Shown here in pieces: positions 24,716-36,853 of a stretch of DNA of 64,000 bases. A program made the translations under genes and the position numbers. The stretch comes from Mansonella perstans (lineage: Eukaryota; Nematoda; Chromadorea; Rhabditida; Onchocercidae): contig JBAMDO010000181.1 in assembly GCA_037074765.1 (NCBI GenBank), positions 1-64,000 of the forward strand. Direction: 5' to 3'. Below the pieces are notes generated by a model. It saw only the letters and a program-made list of their open reading frames with translations, searched no databases and was not told the DNA's origin. The stretch's first letter is position 1. Each line of letters opens with the position of its first letter.

Positions 24716-26900
24716 ATCTCTTAGATATACTATGATAACGAAAGAAAGGATTGCTCAAATGAGTAACACACCTGTTTAACATACAACACATCTGTTTTGT
24801 AATTCACTTTTCGTTGATTTGCCTCCCCACCTATAGCATATATCACTAACCTTTGCTACCGACATCTTATCTTGTTGATATATGCCAAGAAATGTTTTCT
24901 ATCGAATAGATTTAATATTTCTGAATGTCCAACAATGGAGGCATAGCATATTGCAGTCATTTACAATGCCTTAAAATTATTATATTTAAGGATATCACAT
25001 TTACTTATTTCTCTCTCCATTTTGATACAATTTTTAGGCGAAAATTTATCTCAAAAATGAATTTATCATTTCTTGCACTTTTTTTTTTTACATGCTATTT
25101 TCTTTCAAATCACAAAGAAATATTTTCAAACATTTCTTCATTCTTTTCTTTTCTTTACTTATTTATTTTGAAAGATAATGGATATATCATAGATTAAAAT
25201 TATATTTAAATTAATTTTAATTCATTTAACTTTGTTAAATTTCATCAACTAATTAGTGTCTATGTAAGAAAAAAAAAAAAAAAAAAAAAAAGTGTCTCAT
25301 TGATTCCTTGTTAATAAATGTATTATCATGCTTCATTTCTTTAAATTTTATACTGATAAAAGTGGAGTAATATTAGCAAGATCATTGATAAAGGAAAGAA
25401 ATCAAAGATTATTTGAGGGGGCGAAAAGATGACTTGCATTTGAGAAATGGTCATTTTTAATTGAGATGAGGCATGTGGCTAATAACATTGATCCATCTTT
25501 CGCTCCTTGTCGTCGTCCCTCTTTGCTCCTCCATTCAGCAAGCAAATCAATATATTCATTGCATTCAGTTCGCACAGAATATTATTTATTGCATGTGATT
25601 TGACCCTTTTCCTCATTTAGGTTCTTTCAATTTCACTTCTTAACTTGTCCATTTCACTTTTTAGTTTGCATGTTTGATTCAAATATTTGTTCGTATTAAT
25701 TGTAGAAAATATACAAATAGTCAAAAAAATTAGATTTGTTCTAATTCGAATGACTATTTTATCCATCTGTAAATTAATTACATTTCAAAGTTAGGTTGCA
25801 CGTATAATATCAAATTTTTTTTTTTTTTATTTATTAGTTATTTAGATCATCAATATTTCTTTTAAATTTACTAATAATTTTCTTTTTTATCTATAAACAA
25901 AAAGAGAAATACTTAATCATGGTCGGCTTCTTTTATTACCTTGTGAAATTTGTTTATTTAGTTTTTGTTGGAATCATTGCGTGCTATATTGTTCATTTAA
26001 AAGTAAACTTTTAATTTAGCATTGAAAAGTAGGATAAGCTAAAAAAGGCTTAAGTGTTTTGAATTTTCCTATCTTTGAAAAATTTGTGAAATTTTAAACT
26101 ACAACAAAAAGGAAATGATCCATTGATATAATAAATTTTTTGGTGAGATGTTTTAGGCTTAGAAAAGCTTATGTATATGAACAGGATTGTTTATACATTG
26201 ATTGTTCATGAGGGTTGTCCAATATCTCATAGGTCAAAGGTCAATGTTATTTGAAGTCAGTGAACATCAATAGCCCGATAATTTATTGGCAGAAAATAAT
26301 ACATACATACAGAACGAAAATAGTGGATTTATGGGTAGTGAGTGTGGTATTCGTTTTCTGATGGGTGAATGGGAGGTGCTAATGTGAAATCGGTGAAGGT
26401 TGAGCAGACGGTCAGGCGGTCAGAAGTTCAGGCGGTCAGAAGACAGAGGTCATTCGAAGATTTGTTGTGTTGCGAGCCGATTGACCTATGGCTTTTCTCC
26501 GTTGGAAGTAGCACATTTATCATGAGCAACTTTGCCTTCGTTGAGTGTAATTGACATCAACTTGGCTCTGCTGCTCAAGATGACAGTGCTTCGTTTCTCG
26601 ATTGCATCCTAATATTTGGTGTATGTGCGTTTCAATCCTCAGTCTTTATCTTTTATCATGAAACTAGGTGAATAATATAACTATAAAGCAAACTATAGCT
26701 ATATAATATAATTTTTCTGCATTTGGAAGACCTGCATCGGTGATCTTTGACCTATGCCATGCACTTATCGAAGATTTCTGACATATGGCGTATAATGCGC
26801 TTTACGCTGCATCGTAAACTTAATGGTTGATTTAAATAATTGAATAACTGGCCAAAAATTACATGTAAAACTCTTTGTGTTTCCTGTTGAAAGATTAACT
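20619..26900. other. long intergenic stretch, no gene called
   Basis: More than 6 kb of AT-rich DNA with scattered 60-90 codon frames on both strands and no family motif. It holds a TC microsatellite (24674-24712), poly(A) near 25268-25291 and T tracts near 25817. The 26369-26554 frame has basic, Val-rich sequence from a short repeat (gcggtcagaag, two copies near 26415-26441) and was not called as a gene. Confidence 0.4.
24674..24712. repeat. (TC)n microsatellite
   Basis: Uninterrupted TC dinucleotides for about 40 bp inside intergenic DNA. Confidence 0.9.
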
Positions 26901-26907
26901 GCGATGG

Positions 26908-27060
26908 ATGGAACAGTTCAAAGATGCAAAATATCCTTTCTCCGTGAAGTTACACGTTAGGTTCATTAACGGGCGTGTTCATGTGCTTGAGGATGGAAAT
27001 GCTGCGGTCAATAGTTCTATGTTAGAAATATTAGAAATACATGTCCTACAAGTATTATGA
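26908..27060 (+). CDS. small coding-like ORF, unrecognised
   Basis: A 50-codon open frame starting MEQFKDAKYPFSVKLHV and continuing with FINGRVHVLEDGNAAV. Its base composition is less AT-rich than the flanks and its amino-acid mix looks protein-like. No signal peptide, partner exon or family was recognised. It lies past the 3' end of the LARGE-type gene on the opposite strand. It could be a small gene, an exon of an unseen gene or chance. Confidence 0.2.
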   Translation: MEQFKDAKYPFSVKLHVRFINGRVHVLEDGNAAVNSSMLEILEIHVLQVL

Positions 27061-27533
27061 TCAATAAATTCTTAAAATCGAAGTAACAGATCCTGTGAGT
27101 CAAATGAGAGGTGTCAGGCTTTGAAACTCGAGTTACCTTTTAGTCTAATAGAAAGAGAAGGAATTCAAATCTACTTATGAAATTCTGAATAAGTGCTAAA
27201 TTCTAGCTTATCATCAAGTGGATGTTCTAAAAATGACAATCTAATTCTATAAAACAAATGATTATTGATGAGAGAATTGGATTCATCGCTACATACTGAT
27301 ATATTTCACAGAAAAATTTGCTCCTTGTTTTTATGAGCGACCATCTGGAAAATATGGTTCAGTGTACTCCCACCTATGAATACATTCGAGCATACCTAAA
27401 CTTTGGGGGTAGGATGATGGATCATTTTAATCTAACAAGAGGTTGGAATAAATTGAAGCATGAAAGATGGAATTGACGGATCCAACATCACATCTTTTTT
27501 TTTTAGTTTTTTCTGTTTAAAATAATTGATTTT

Positions 27534-27539
27534 TTTATT
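27534..27539 (-). terminator. possible poly(A) signal of LARGE-type gene
   Basis: On the minus strand AATAAA lies about 250 nt after the stop codon at 27791. It is the first clear signal seen downstream. Confidence 0.3.
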
Positions 27540-27790
27540 CGTGGATAATTCGCATGCGAAAGAACACTGTTAAGAAAATATTCAATCATTCAAGAATAGA
27601 ATAAAATACAACAATCTAAATGATCATCTAAATCTAAATAATTACATTAAAGAAATGAAAAATCAAGAGGAGTACATATGACAAGATAAGCTGATGTGAT
27701 TGATATAAATGAAAAACATCAAAAATGAGCACTTTTATAAAGTAGCGAAAAAACAACACAGAACAAAACAGAGAACAAAAATACTGCTGC

Positions 27791-30700
27791 TCACTGATGA
27801 AGGGAAGAATAATTGTGCAGTGTATGCCCGAAAGAATTAAATTTCTCATTCTTTCTTTGTTCACGAATTAAATCACGTACAAATTCGCCTTTTAAAGCTT
27901 TTAAGCATTTACGATATGTCGCCAAAGAACGATAGCGTATCATTTCGAATGATGGAAGATGTGGTTGATGGATAACGAAGGCATCCGGTAACACGGTAAA
28001 TTCGTAACTGAATTACATGGTTAATAATACTTGTGAATAATTGGAACGAGTAAGAAAAAAAATTTTTGAACGTTGGGAAAAATTTTAAAAGAGTTTCCAA
28101 AGACTAAATGAGAAAGAAAAATATGGGCACACCCGGCAGCATTGAGTAACATCAAATGAGATACTTTGTTCCAACCAAAACCAATAAATCGTTGATCATA
28201 TGGTGGTAATCCGCTATTCCTTACTACAACGTATGGCTCATAATCAGTTTTCCATGAAACCTATAAATATTTGCAATCATTATCATAATAATAGTAAAAA
28301 AGCATTGAGAGACTTCGGGACTAGACAAAACTTCAAAAATTTAATTTCCACTAAGATACCGAGTATTCCTGGTTAGCATGTCTCCAGCGATCATAATTAG
28401 TTGCAGCATGACCTTGAATCCATACATTTCGCTGGAAAATTTGCATACGTCGAGCATCTAGTTCCAATAGCAATTCATTCTTGGTAAGAGGAACTGCTAG
28501 AACTCGATTATCCGTATATTCAAAGGCTGGCACAATAAACGCTGTTTTGTTTGTTGCATCGGTCATTACCAACTTTTTACATAACATCATGTACAGTCCT
28601 AAAATACTGCACAGAAATGCAAACTTCCAAAAAAAAGTCTGAAAAATTTTAAGATAGAAAGATAGTTGATGCAGTAAGATAGAAAGATCGCTGACGCGGT
28701 AAGTCACATGTGTGTTCAGTTTCAGCAGTAATAAGCATAGAAAATAAAATATTAGATAAAGAATTTTTTCAAGTGTACTAACTGAAGAGTACCATCCACA
28801 GAAAACAGTGGAATCAGAAATGGCTTCGGCTAGCTGGGACTTTAATTGAGAAACACGCAACGTTCAAGTACAGAATCCAAAGCTAGACTGTTGTGATATT
28901 ATTTCGGAAAAAATCACCTGGTCCGGGTATGAAGTCAACATCGGTCAAAAAAACAAATGATGCATTGTTGCTGTTATTTAGTGCAATATTTCGAAGATAA
29001 TTTATGGGGTAATATGTCTGTAAGTGAATTTATGGGGTAATATGTCTGTAAGTGAAATAAAAAGACAAATATGAAGCATTCATGAAGAAAACGAGATCGA
29101 TTTGTAAAGTATTCAGGAAGTAAAAGTATAATAAATAAAACTAACGCCTTCTTTGTAAACAGCATGCAACGCAACATTAGTTCGATTAGCAAGGGTATCA
29201 TCGAAGAATTGAATTAGCAAGGAAAGCTCAGAATCGGTAACGTAAACAGCAGCGGATACAGGTCCAGTCCAATAGTGAAGAAGCGTATTAAAATGCATCA
29301 AACGATCCATACTGAATTGTGTTATCAAAACAACTTTCTTCGAAGTAGCCTGAATATTTTAGCAGTTACCACAATAGAAACAATGCTGCATTTATAAGGC
29401 AATAATTCCAAAAAGTTATATGTACTAGGATCAATTCATGGCTAGAATGTCTATACGTATACTGGATCTCCGTTTACGATCTAACTAATATGACAGCTTC
29501 ATCAAAATAGAATTACATTCATGCAGTAACTGCAATATTCTGCTGAAATAAAAGCTGTCATCTTTGAGAATGTTTGGAATGACCTCACATCAAATGATAG
29601 TATTATATGATGAATAATTTACAAGGTGTTGTTGACTGAATCTAAACAGGCTTTCCTAGCCACAAAGACTTACAGTGAAATTGTAGGAACGTAAGTACAA
29701 TAACGTTCGATATGTGATCCATCGGGCATGCCAAATCTCGCTGCATTCATCATCGTTGTCATCATATTCAGATACTTTGTCAAGCGTTGAATATTCTCGT
29801 TGCTGCAGGGGTTTTAATTTCTATTAATTTAAATACTAAGTAACTAGCACTGACTTCGGTCTTAAGTGAACCTGATATTATATACATTCAATATAGTCTT
29901 TTGTGAGGCAATACTTTGCATCTGATGAAAAATTCCAGATTTCCAAAAAAAAAAAAAAACAGCAAAACGAATCCACAAATTTGGAAGCGTAAAGTTATCG
30001 CTATATTAGAAGATGCGAATGTATTGTAGGGAGTGTAGAGTTAGTTATATGAATGACTTGTTGTGTGATTTTTCATGAAAAAAGAAATGAAAGCGGAAAC
30101 TAACAGAATTATAATGACAATAAATTTTGTTAGACCGGAACATATTGCCGTCCATATCTCGCACGTTATCGTAATATCGACGAAGGAGTACTGCATAACG
30201 ATTCACTGTTCGTGTTTTTAAAGGTGAATTCCAGTGAATCAACTGGAAATAAAATGTTCATCATTATATCTAAGGTCAAATAAAATAATAAATAATGATA
30301 CACTTACCTTCAAATGAGAAATTTCAACAGGGCATAACTTCTGCTTTGATTGGAATCCCAACTGAAAGTTCCACTCACAAGGAAGTTTTTGTACAATCCA
30401 TTGATGATTATTTATAACCGCATTGAATACATCCTAAATAACAATTGAACTTTCAGAAATCCGCCTGCTTAAATCATGTCGTGAAGTGGTGTACTAAGTT
30501 TGAATTCATTCCAAAGAGACTGCGAACACCATAAAAAAACAGTCTCTAAGCTGATCCTCAAAAGTAATGGATTATTAATCGAAATAGGAAGTTCAAAAGA
30601 GGATGGTATGATCTGCTGGTGATCAGTGCAAAACTGTACCTCTGAAAATGCGACATATCCAGACAACCTGCCTTATTAAAAGAAAAATGACGTTCCAAGT

Positions 30701-32611
30701 GACTTATTTTTGCAACCAGGATACACTTATTTAATATAAGGAATATGAAAGCGAAGTCAGATAGTAATGCAATCTAGCTAGTAGTTATGCTTACCTGATC
30801 AGCTAATTCAACTGGACCATATTCTTTAACATTTTTTGAAACAGTTTCTTCCCAAATATATGACCAACTTATGTTCCTTAGCTTCGCTAAATCCAGCAAC
30901 ATCACGCCACTATTAAAGCCACGTCCCTGTAATCTTATTCTATTTAAAAAAGTTTCTATAAGTTTCAAAAAACTTTTTTGGACAGTGAACACCAAAATTT
31001 AAGAACATTTTAAAATCCACAAGTTTAGAGTTAAATTTTTTATTTATGAATAAATAATTTTTTCTTTTGTTATCTGTGATAATAAAACGCACCCACGCTG
31101 GCCAGACAATTCTTCGGTGTGCACTTTTATTGAATAAGTACCAATCAGACAAATTTTCAACTAAGCCTATAGCTTGTAAATTTGCCATTTTCGAAAAAAA
31201 CGACCATAGATGGGCAATGTCATCCAATACCAATGCATCCGTATCAAGTGCGATTACCTGGTGAATGTACAATTTTTTTCACCAAGAATATAACAGTTGC
31301 TCAACTGTTCAGGACAACCAAGCAATAGTTTCAACGGATAATCAAGTAATGAACACGCAGTGATCTTAGGATTCATATCAAATTGTATCAAATTGTCTAT
31401 TAACTTTACGAACTGATGATATATGCTGGTAAAGATAATGTCTAGTCTTGATAACCCAGCAAGCGGCAATGTTTTTTATCATGCATCAATATTTTGAAAG
31501 GAAGTATTTTATTTTGCTTCAATACTACCAGTCCACTTTCATTATCATACTGCAATCTGTAAACACGTAATTTCGCGAGAGTTAATTCGAAAGCACCACT
31601 TTTCTATTTCACCTAAGGAAAATTATGATTATGCTACCTCATAAGCAATAATGCCAAGTTAAAACGGCACCTTATCGACATCAGCAGGCAAAATTTCATT
31701 TAAAATAAGCTTTAGAAAGCCATATCTCCCTGAATAATGTCGATTCGGAATCCATGAGAAGCGATCCAAATATTGCGAGGCATTATAAAATGCCACTTTC
31801 ACTGCAACATACCCGCTACAGAAATTATTCCGAACTATTCAATAGAAGTCAGAAAAGTTTCATGAAATGCTCGGAAGTGAACAGTTGTAAAATACGCCTG
31901 AGCTAAAAAAACTTGTTCAATCTAAATTTATAACGATTCAATGAAAATAATAAATTACAGCTTTTTAGTGAACACTAAAAGGAAACAAAGTCAAGATGGC
32001 AAGCCAACAAATTACCGGCTGGCAAACGCCATGTATTAAACAACAATGATATAATTTTCATGGTAATATCATCCACAAGAAAATGCAAAACGATGGCCTG
32101 TTGACGATAACGAAGAATACTTTTGATAAGCGTCGATAAAGAATAGCTCAGCTGAGAGCCTCCACAAACTACCAGTACCAAATTTAATACCTAAATTACC
32201 CAATTATTCTCTAAAACTGAATCGTTTTTGAATAGAATAATTGTAATGTATAAAATAGAACCTGGCATTGCTGGTCATTTTCACTCCTCTTCCTTTCATT
32301 TGTTAGTGTCACTAGTTGTTCGAATAAATTGGTATTTCTTTTGAATGTGCGCAAATGATATGATACTATAATAATTTTGTCAATTCAGAAAGAACTTTGA
32401 GAAATGATTCTTTCAAATGTATTTTCCAATCAACTAGACAATTTGTATTCAGATCTTCCAATTAAATAGTGCTCTCCACTGAACTGGCAACAATAGAAAA
32501 TTAAGTAGCAAACAAACCTTCAGTAAAAGTTGATAAATACAAAATAATAACCACGGCTACTATCGAAATCCATATGCAATACAAATTCATGCGTCTTCTT
32601 CTTTTCTTCAT
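27791..32611 (-). CDS. lge-1: LARGE-type bifunctional glycosyltransferase
   Basis: Golgi type II membrane enzyme related to LARGE, which in animals alternately adds xylose and glucuronic acid to make matriglycan on dystroglycan. Fourteen phase-consistent exons: 32611-32518, 32311-32262, 32190-32016, 31801-31671, 31257-31093, 30926-30795, 30433-30308, 30242-30105, 29802-29674, 29349-29146, 29017-28918, 28598-28360, 28260-28133, 28007-27791, about 675 aa (vertebrate LARGE about 756). A basic cytosolic start (MKKRRRR) is followed by one membrane span (residues 11-27). The GT8-like domain has LVVCGG, WIPNRHYSG, the ALDTDALVLDD metal site (DTD 155-157), LVENLSDWYL and GRGFNSGVMLL. The GT49-like domain has QFSMDRL, TGPVSAAVY, YPINYLRN, LTDVDFIPG (DVD 474-476), VPAFEY, WIQGHAATNYDRW and GFGWNK. 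Both metal-binding motifs are intact. The exon 11 acceptor lies in a tandem duplication. The symbol follows the C. elegans LARGE name. Confidence 0.94.
29001..29056. repeat. perfect 28-bp tandem duplication of a splice acceptor
   Basis: The 28-bp unit tttatggggtaatatgtctg plus taagtgaa occurs twice back to back (29001-29028 and 29029-29056). On the minus strand each copy carries cacttacag|acatatt. Only the acceptor in the 29001-29028 copy keeps the LARGE reading frame; use of the other adds 28 nt and brings a stop after about 22 codons. Confidence 0.95.
29946..29960. repeat. poly(A) tract in LARGE intron 8
   Basis: A run of about 15 A residues on the plus strand inside the intron between exons 8 and 9. 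Confidence 0.7.
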
Positions 32612-32617
32612 GTCCTC

Positions 32618-32626
32618 CTGAGAATT
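32618..32626 (-). promoter_or_regulatory. candidate trans-splice acceptor of LARGE-type gene
   Basis: On the minus strand aattctcag ends six bases before the ATG at 32611. This supports the start, which gives a proper type II anchor. Confidence 0.4.
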
Positions 32627-35600
32627 AAATTTGACTGCGAATCAAAATGATTTATCGTTTTAAATTCCTAGTGAAACACAAAAATAAAAATATTCGTGAA
32701 TTTCAACAAGTCAATCTGTCTAATGAGGAAATTTTATAACAGCATCTCAAATCGGATTGATTAATTGAATGACAATCAATCTGGTATTGTCCAATGTATT
32801 TTCAAAGCCTTAAAACCGCAGAAGATAGAGCTAAACAATGAAATGAATAGATTTATGAACTGATGTCTAGGTTTTTCTAGTTTAAAAAATAATTAAAAAC
32901 AGTTTGATGTCATAATAATAACATCATAATATGGTAATTTAAAAACGAGACTTGTGATGTTATTGTTATCACTAATTACAATGTTGTTTATAAAGGCCGC
33001 GAGATTGCTCCGCAGATGTGTGTTTTCCTTCATAATTTGTTCGGTGCTTCTGGAATATTTATCCAACGATTCCCCTCACTATGATCCTTATACAATTGTA
33101 AGAATTACAAGAAGTTGCAAGGTCTTTCCCCTCAACACCCCCTCAACACTCTACACATGAAACCTAATCTTGAAAGTAACTTAATCACCTATTCATATGA
33201 ATCTGTGTCCTAAGGATAATCATGTCATAAGAATAAATGATTAAAACAGCAATCTCTAATTTAATCTGTCACTCACTGTTTCCTTCTTCAAAGGTCTTGC
33301 ATTAAGCAGAAAGAATTTACCGCATTACGTGTTGCACTAATCGTTACCGTTCCGTCATTTACATTAAAGTTCAGTGTTAAATAGCAAGTAAAATGCATAT
33401 TTGTAACTCATACTATTTGTTTTTCTTTAATAAAAGTTTTTTTTTTTTTTTTGACCAGATTCGTCACAGTACTAACTTCCAACTTTATAAAATAACCTGT
33501 TCTGCATTGACTTGTTAACAACTGTTTTAATGCAGTCAGTAGTATGATGAGTAATATGATGGAAGAACAACCTAATCATGTCCGATTTCTGGAATAAAAA
33601 GTAAAGCATGCAAGAGAAGTCCATCATATGATTAGTAATCAGCATTGTAATTAGAAAATTGCTTGTTCTTTCACGTTATATGATTATTGAAGTTTGCAGT
33701 GGTTCTGCATGATCTGTTTGCTTATCAATAGTGGTATTTATCGTGGGTGAGGACATGAGGACAACAAAAATATTTAGCAAAAAAACAACTTTTACTGAAT
33801 AGAACAAACATCATTAAATCGATCACTGAAACGTAATTATTGATAATAATCTAACCTTAATTGTTATTATCAATATGACGAATTACTCTGCCAATCATCT
33901 TTCTTTAATGTTTTACTTATTATTGCACAAATAAATCAACTATTATCAGATTGTTTTACCTTGCTTTCTGCTTTCGGAACTTTGCCGTTCGTAAGGAAAA
34001 GCTTAATAACACATATCGTGGTATGGAAGAATGGTAATAAATGATTTTTTTTTGTTAATGGAAAGCTTGCGGAATGGTGTAATTTAATAACGAATCAACG
34101 TTCCTTGATACTAATCTATACAAATATTACAACGATATTCCTTGCCATTTATGAAATTGGCTAATGTTAGAAATTGTTGTCTTTGAGAAGTCAAGGAATC
34201 AGGAAGAATATCCAAACAGCTTCAATTTGAAAAGTTCGAAGTATTTTTTTAATAAAAAAAACAAGCACTTCAAAAAAGGGCGTTAGAAAGTCATTTAGAG
34301 TTCTGGTATTTCTTTCAATTTAGTAACAAAAATTCATCAATCCCATGCTGTTTCATATGCTATTTCTTTTTTGACCAATTATATGATTTATTATATCACT
34401 TAACATATCATTTCTTTTCTAATATTAACTGAATTTTTCAAATAAGCACTGTTTATTCGTTAGATTTATCGATTATTCATTTATCGATTTTTTCTTATTT
34501 GGTAAAATTTTGTCATTGAAAAAGTTTTTCAAATCATGCATGCCACGGAAAATATTTATTACATGATAGGGTGTTGAACAGAGCATGCAGGTAGTATGAT
34601 GTATGTAATAAAGCTTAAATATGCTTCAGTATGCTACTTGAAAGACTGCCTGTCATAGAAGAATAAGAATGCAGCAAAAGCTGCATGCATCCATGAGAAA
34701 CAACATGTGATCTTCCTGGTCACTATTGAATTCTGTTCTCAGTTCACATGAATGGAAACATTAATAGAAGAAAACCGGTATATCTTAGTCCAGCACTTTA
34801 CACTAAACTGAAAGCTTTGACCAGTTTTCAGAATTGAAGTACTGTGAATTAGAATGGGCAACGATGAGAAGCTCTCAAATATCTCCGAATGAGATACTCA
34901 AGTTGAGTAATGATCTAAATAAGCAATTTTCTCGTTAGCAAATTTTTTTATTAACATGTATCACAAGACAAGTTTCTATTCCTAGCACGATTCAGCATAA
35001 AACTATTACAGCACTGAGTGCAATAACATAAAACGACAATGTAAGGAGTATTATTCATAGATTGACACGGGAAGCGAGGAAATTAATACATAAACTCTCT
35101 GATCCGACCGATTTCCCACCAACTGAACGTGGGTTTTCCGGGAGCTTTGTTTGTTAAGAAATTGTGATGATTAATATTTAAACTATTTCACGTATCATGG
35201 TGTAATGGCTATTTTTTGCCATTTCATGTATCATAGTGTAATGGCCATTTCGTCCATCCATCGGAATAGATAAGTGTTCCTATAAGGATTAGCGTTTCTA
35301 TAAAGAATATGAAATGTGAACAAAAAAAAAGAAGAGAAAAGAAAAAGATGTCACATGGTCAAACGCATGCTTAGTAGCAGCATTAATTGCAGTAGTAAAT
35401 AGAGCAGGAAGCATAATGGAAATGAATGGGACAAGGAGACAAGGACACTCCCACTCCATTAAATTTATTCAGGGATTTACAGATGACCCACAAATAAAGA
35501 GACAGTATTTATCGATCGTTTGTGACAATGTTTAGTGTTGATGTCGCATCGATTTTTGAAAAGCTTTTTTTAAATCTTTTTTTTAAAATATAATATTGAA

Positions 35601-36844
35601 TGAGCAAATAACCGATTACATCTCATCGTTACTGTCTCTTTTACCTCTCGCAATTGACCACAAACTGCGGCAATGGCTAATCAAACAATCCAGAATTGAT
35701 CAGAAAGAAAAATATTTGCATTCTCCTTCCTTCAAATATTCCTACATGCTGTAGCCAGGAATTCATTTCTGACGGATCAAATTTCAATGTTATTACCAAA
35801 ATATCATTAGAAATTCTTAAATAATTTGAATTTCCCCGTTCTAGAAGCCAATACTTCGGATGGCTATTAAAAGCGTTATATTCTAATGCATTTTCACATG
35901 GAATCTAATGCTATAGTACTTCCTAAATCCCTAGTTACACTTCTAATTGGTTTTCCGTTTTTTATTGGTATTCTTCATTTACCATACTTTTTCGTAAAAA
36001 GTTTTTTAAATGTGCGAAGAATGCTGATTTGACTGATAAATATGCTCCCATCAGTGTTCTCTGTGACTCCCAATGCCAAAAAATGTCCATTAGCTACATT
36101 TCATTTGTTTTTTTTCGAAATTTGAAGGTAATATGTGAAACTAAGCTTATGTGAACATGTGAACTTATATGAATATGTGAACTGCATCGAGAAATTAAAA
36201 ATTGAAAGTAATTAGCACAAAGTATAGAATTGGTGCCTCACGAATTGTCGTCATTAGGTCTTAGTATTCACTATATTACCATGTGGGTTAAGTTTATAGG
36301 TAAAAATAGCGATTTGGAAGTGATAGATATCAGCCGTTCGAATCCAGCTTTCTTGTTCGTACCTGAAACGCTTCTTTAAGGAAGCATCAATGCTGTTAAT
36401 GAGCCTAGGTAGAATACTGATAGAGCATCAGTAGTAATGATGATTATTCTTCATAGCAGAGTTGTCTTTTCTACTACAGAACGGACATTACGAAATACTG
36501 AGCCTTATAATTATCAGAGAAGATGATTAATCCATCGCTTTCTGAATTAAGTATTTCGTTTAAAGATTCGATCGAATATTGGTGTAGCGATTCAGTGTGA
36601 TACCGGTATTTCACACCAATCACCAGTTTCAACTCTTTGTTGCTGTCTTCAGTTAATTAGTCAACAGTAAAATGATTTCTATCAATCAGCAATATAAACA
36701 ATTACTGGTAGTGGACATAAACGGGTAATATTTAAATAGGATAGTGGTAAAACGGCGTTGAAAATTCGCATGTGTTCACAGCGGCAACTCACCATTGTCG
36801 TATTCTGCACTACTGCAATTCAAATTTGCTACTCTCTCAAGCTG
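32627..36844. other. long intergenic stretch, no gene called
   Basis: Divergent intergenic DNA between the LARGE-type gene (-) and the small secreted gene (+). It holds a T tract near 33438, an imperfect direct repeat at 35185-35251 and a 72-codon open frame without a good start at 35320-35535. No tRNA or family motif was confirmed. Confidence 0.4.
35185..35251. repeat. imperfect 36-bp direct repeat
   Basis: atttcacgtatcatggtgta (35185) and atttcatgtatcatagtgta (35221) are adjacent copies of one unit that also shares atggcta/atggcca. It is a small tandem duplication with two or three substitutions. Confidence 0.7.
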
Positions 36845-36853
36845 TGACATTAG
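36845..36853 (+). promoter_or_regulatory. candidate trans-splice acceptor of small secreted gene
   Basis: tgacattag abuts the ATG at 36854, leaving no 5' UTR if a leader is added here. Confidence 0.3.

Noticed and set aside
24925..25197. 90-codon Phe-rich plus-strand frame
   Set aside because: Low-complexity T-rich DNA produces Phe/Leu/Ser strings; no other support.
29018..29045. Use of the first duplicated acceptor as the normal exon 11 start of the LARGE-type gene
   Set aside because: Gives a frameshift and stop and loses the conserved YPINYLRN block; kept only as a possible alternative form.
36331..36350. tRNA B-box-like gccgttcgaatccagc
   Set aside because: The T stem does not pair and no cloverleaf could be drawn with the upstream sequence.
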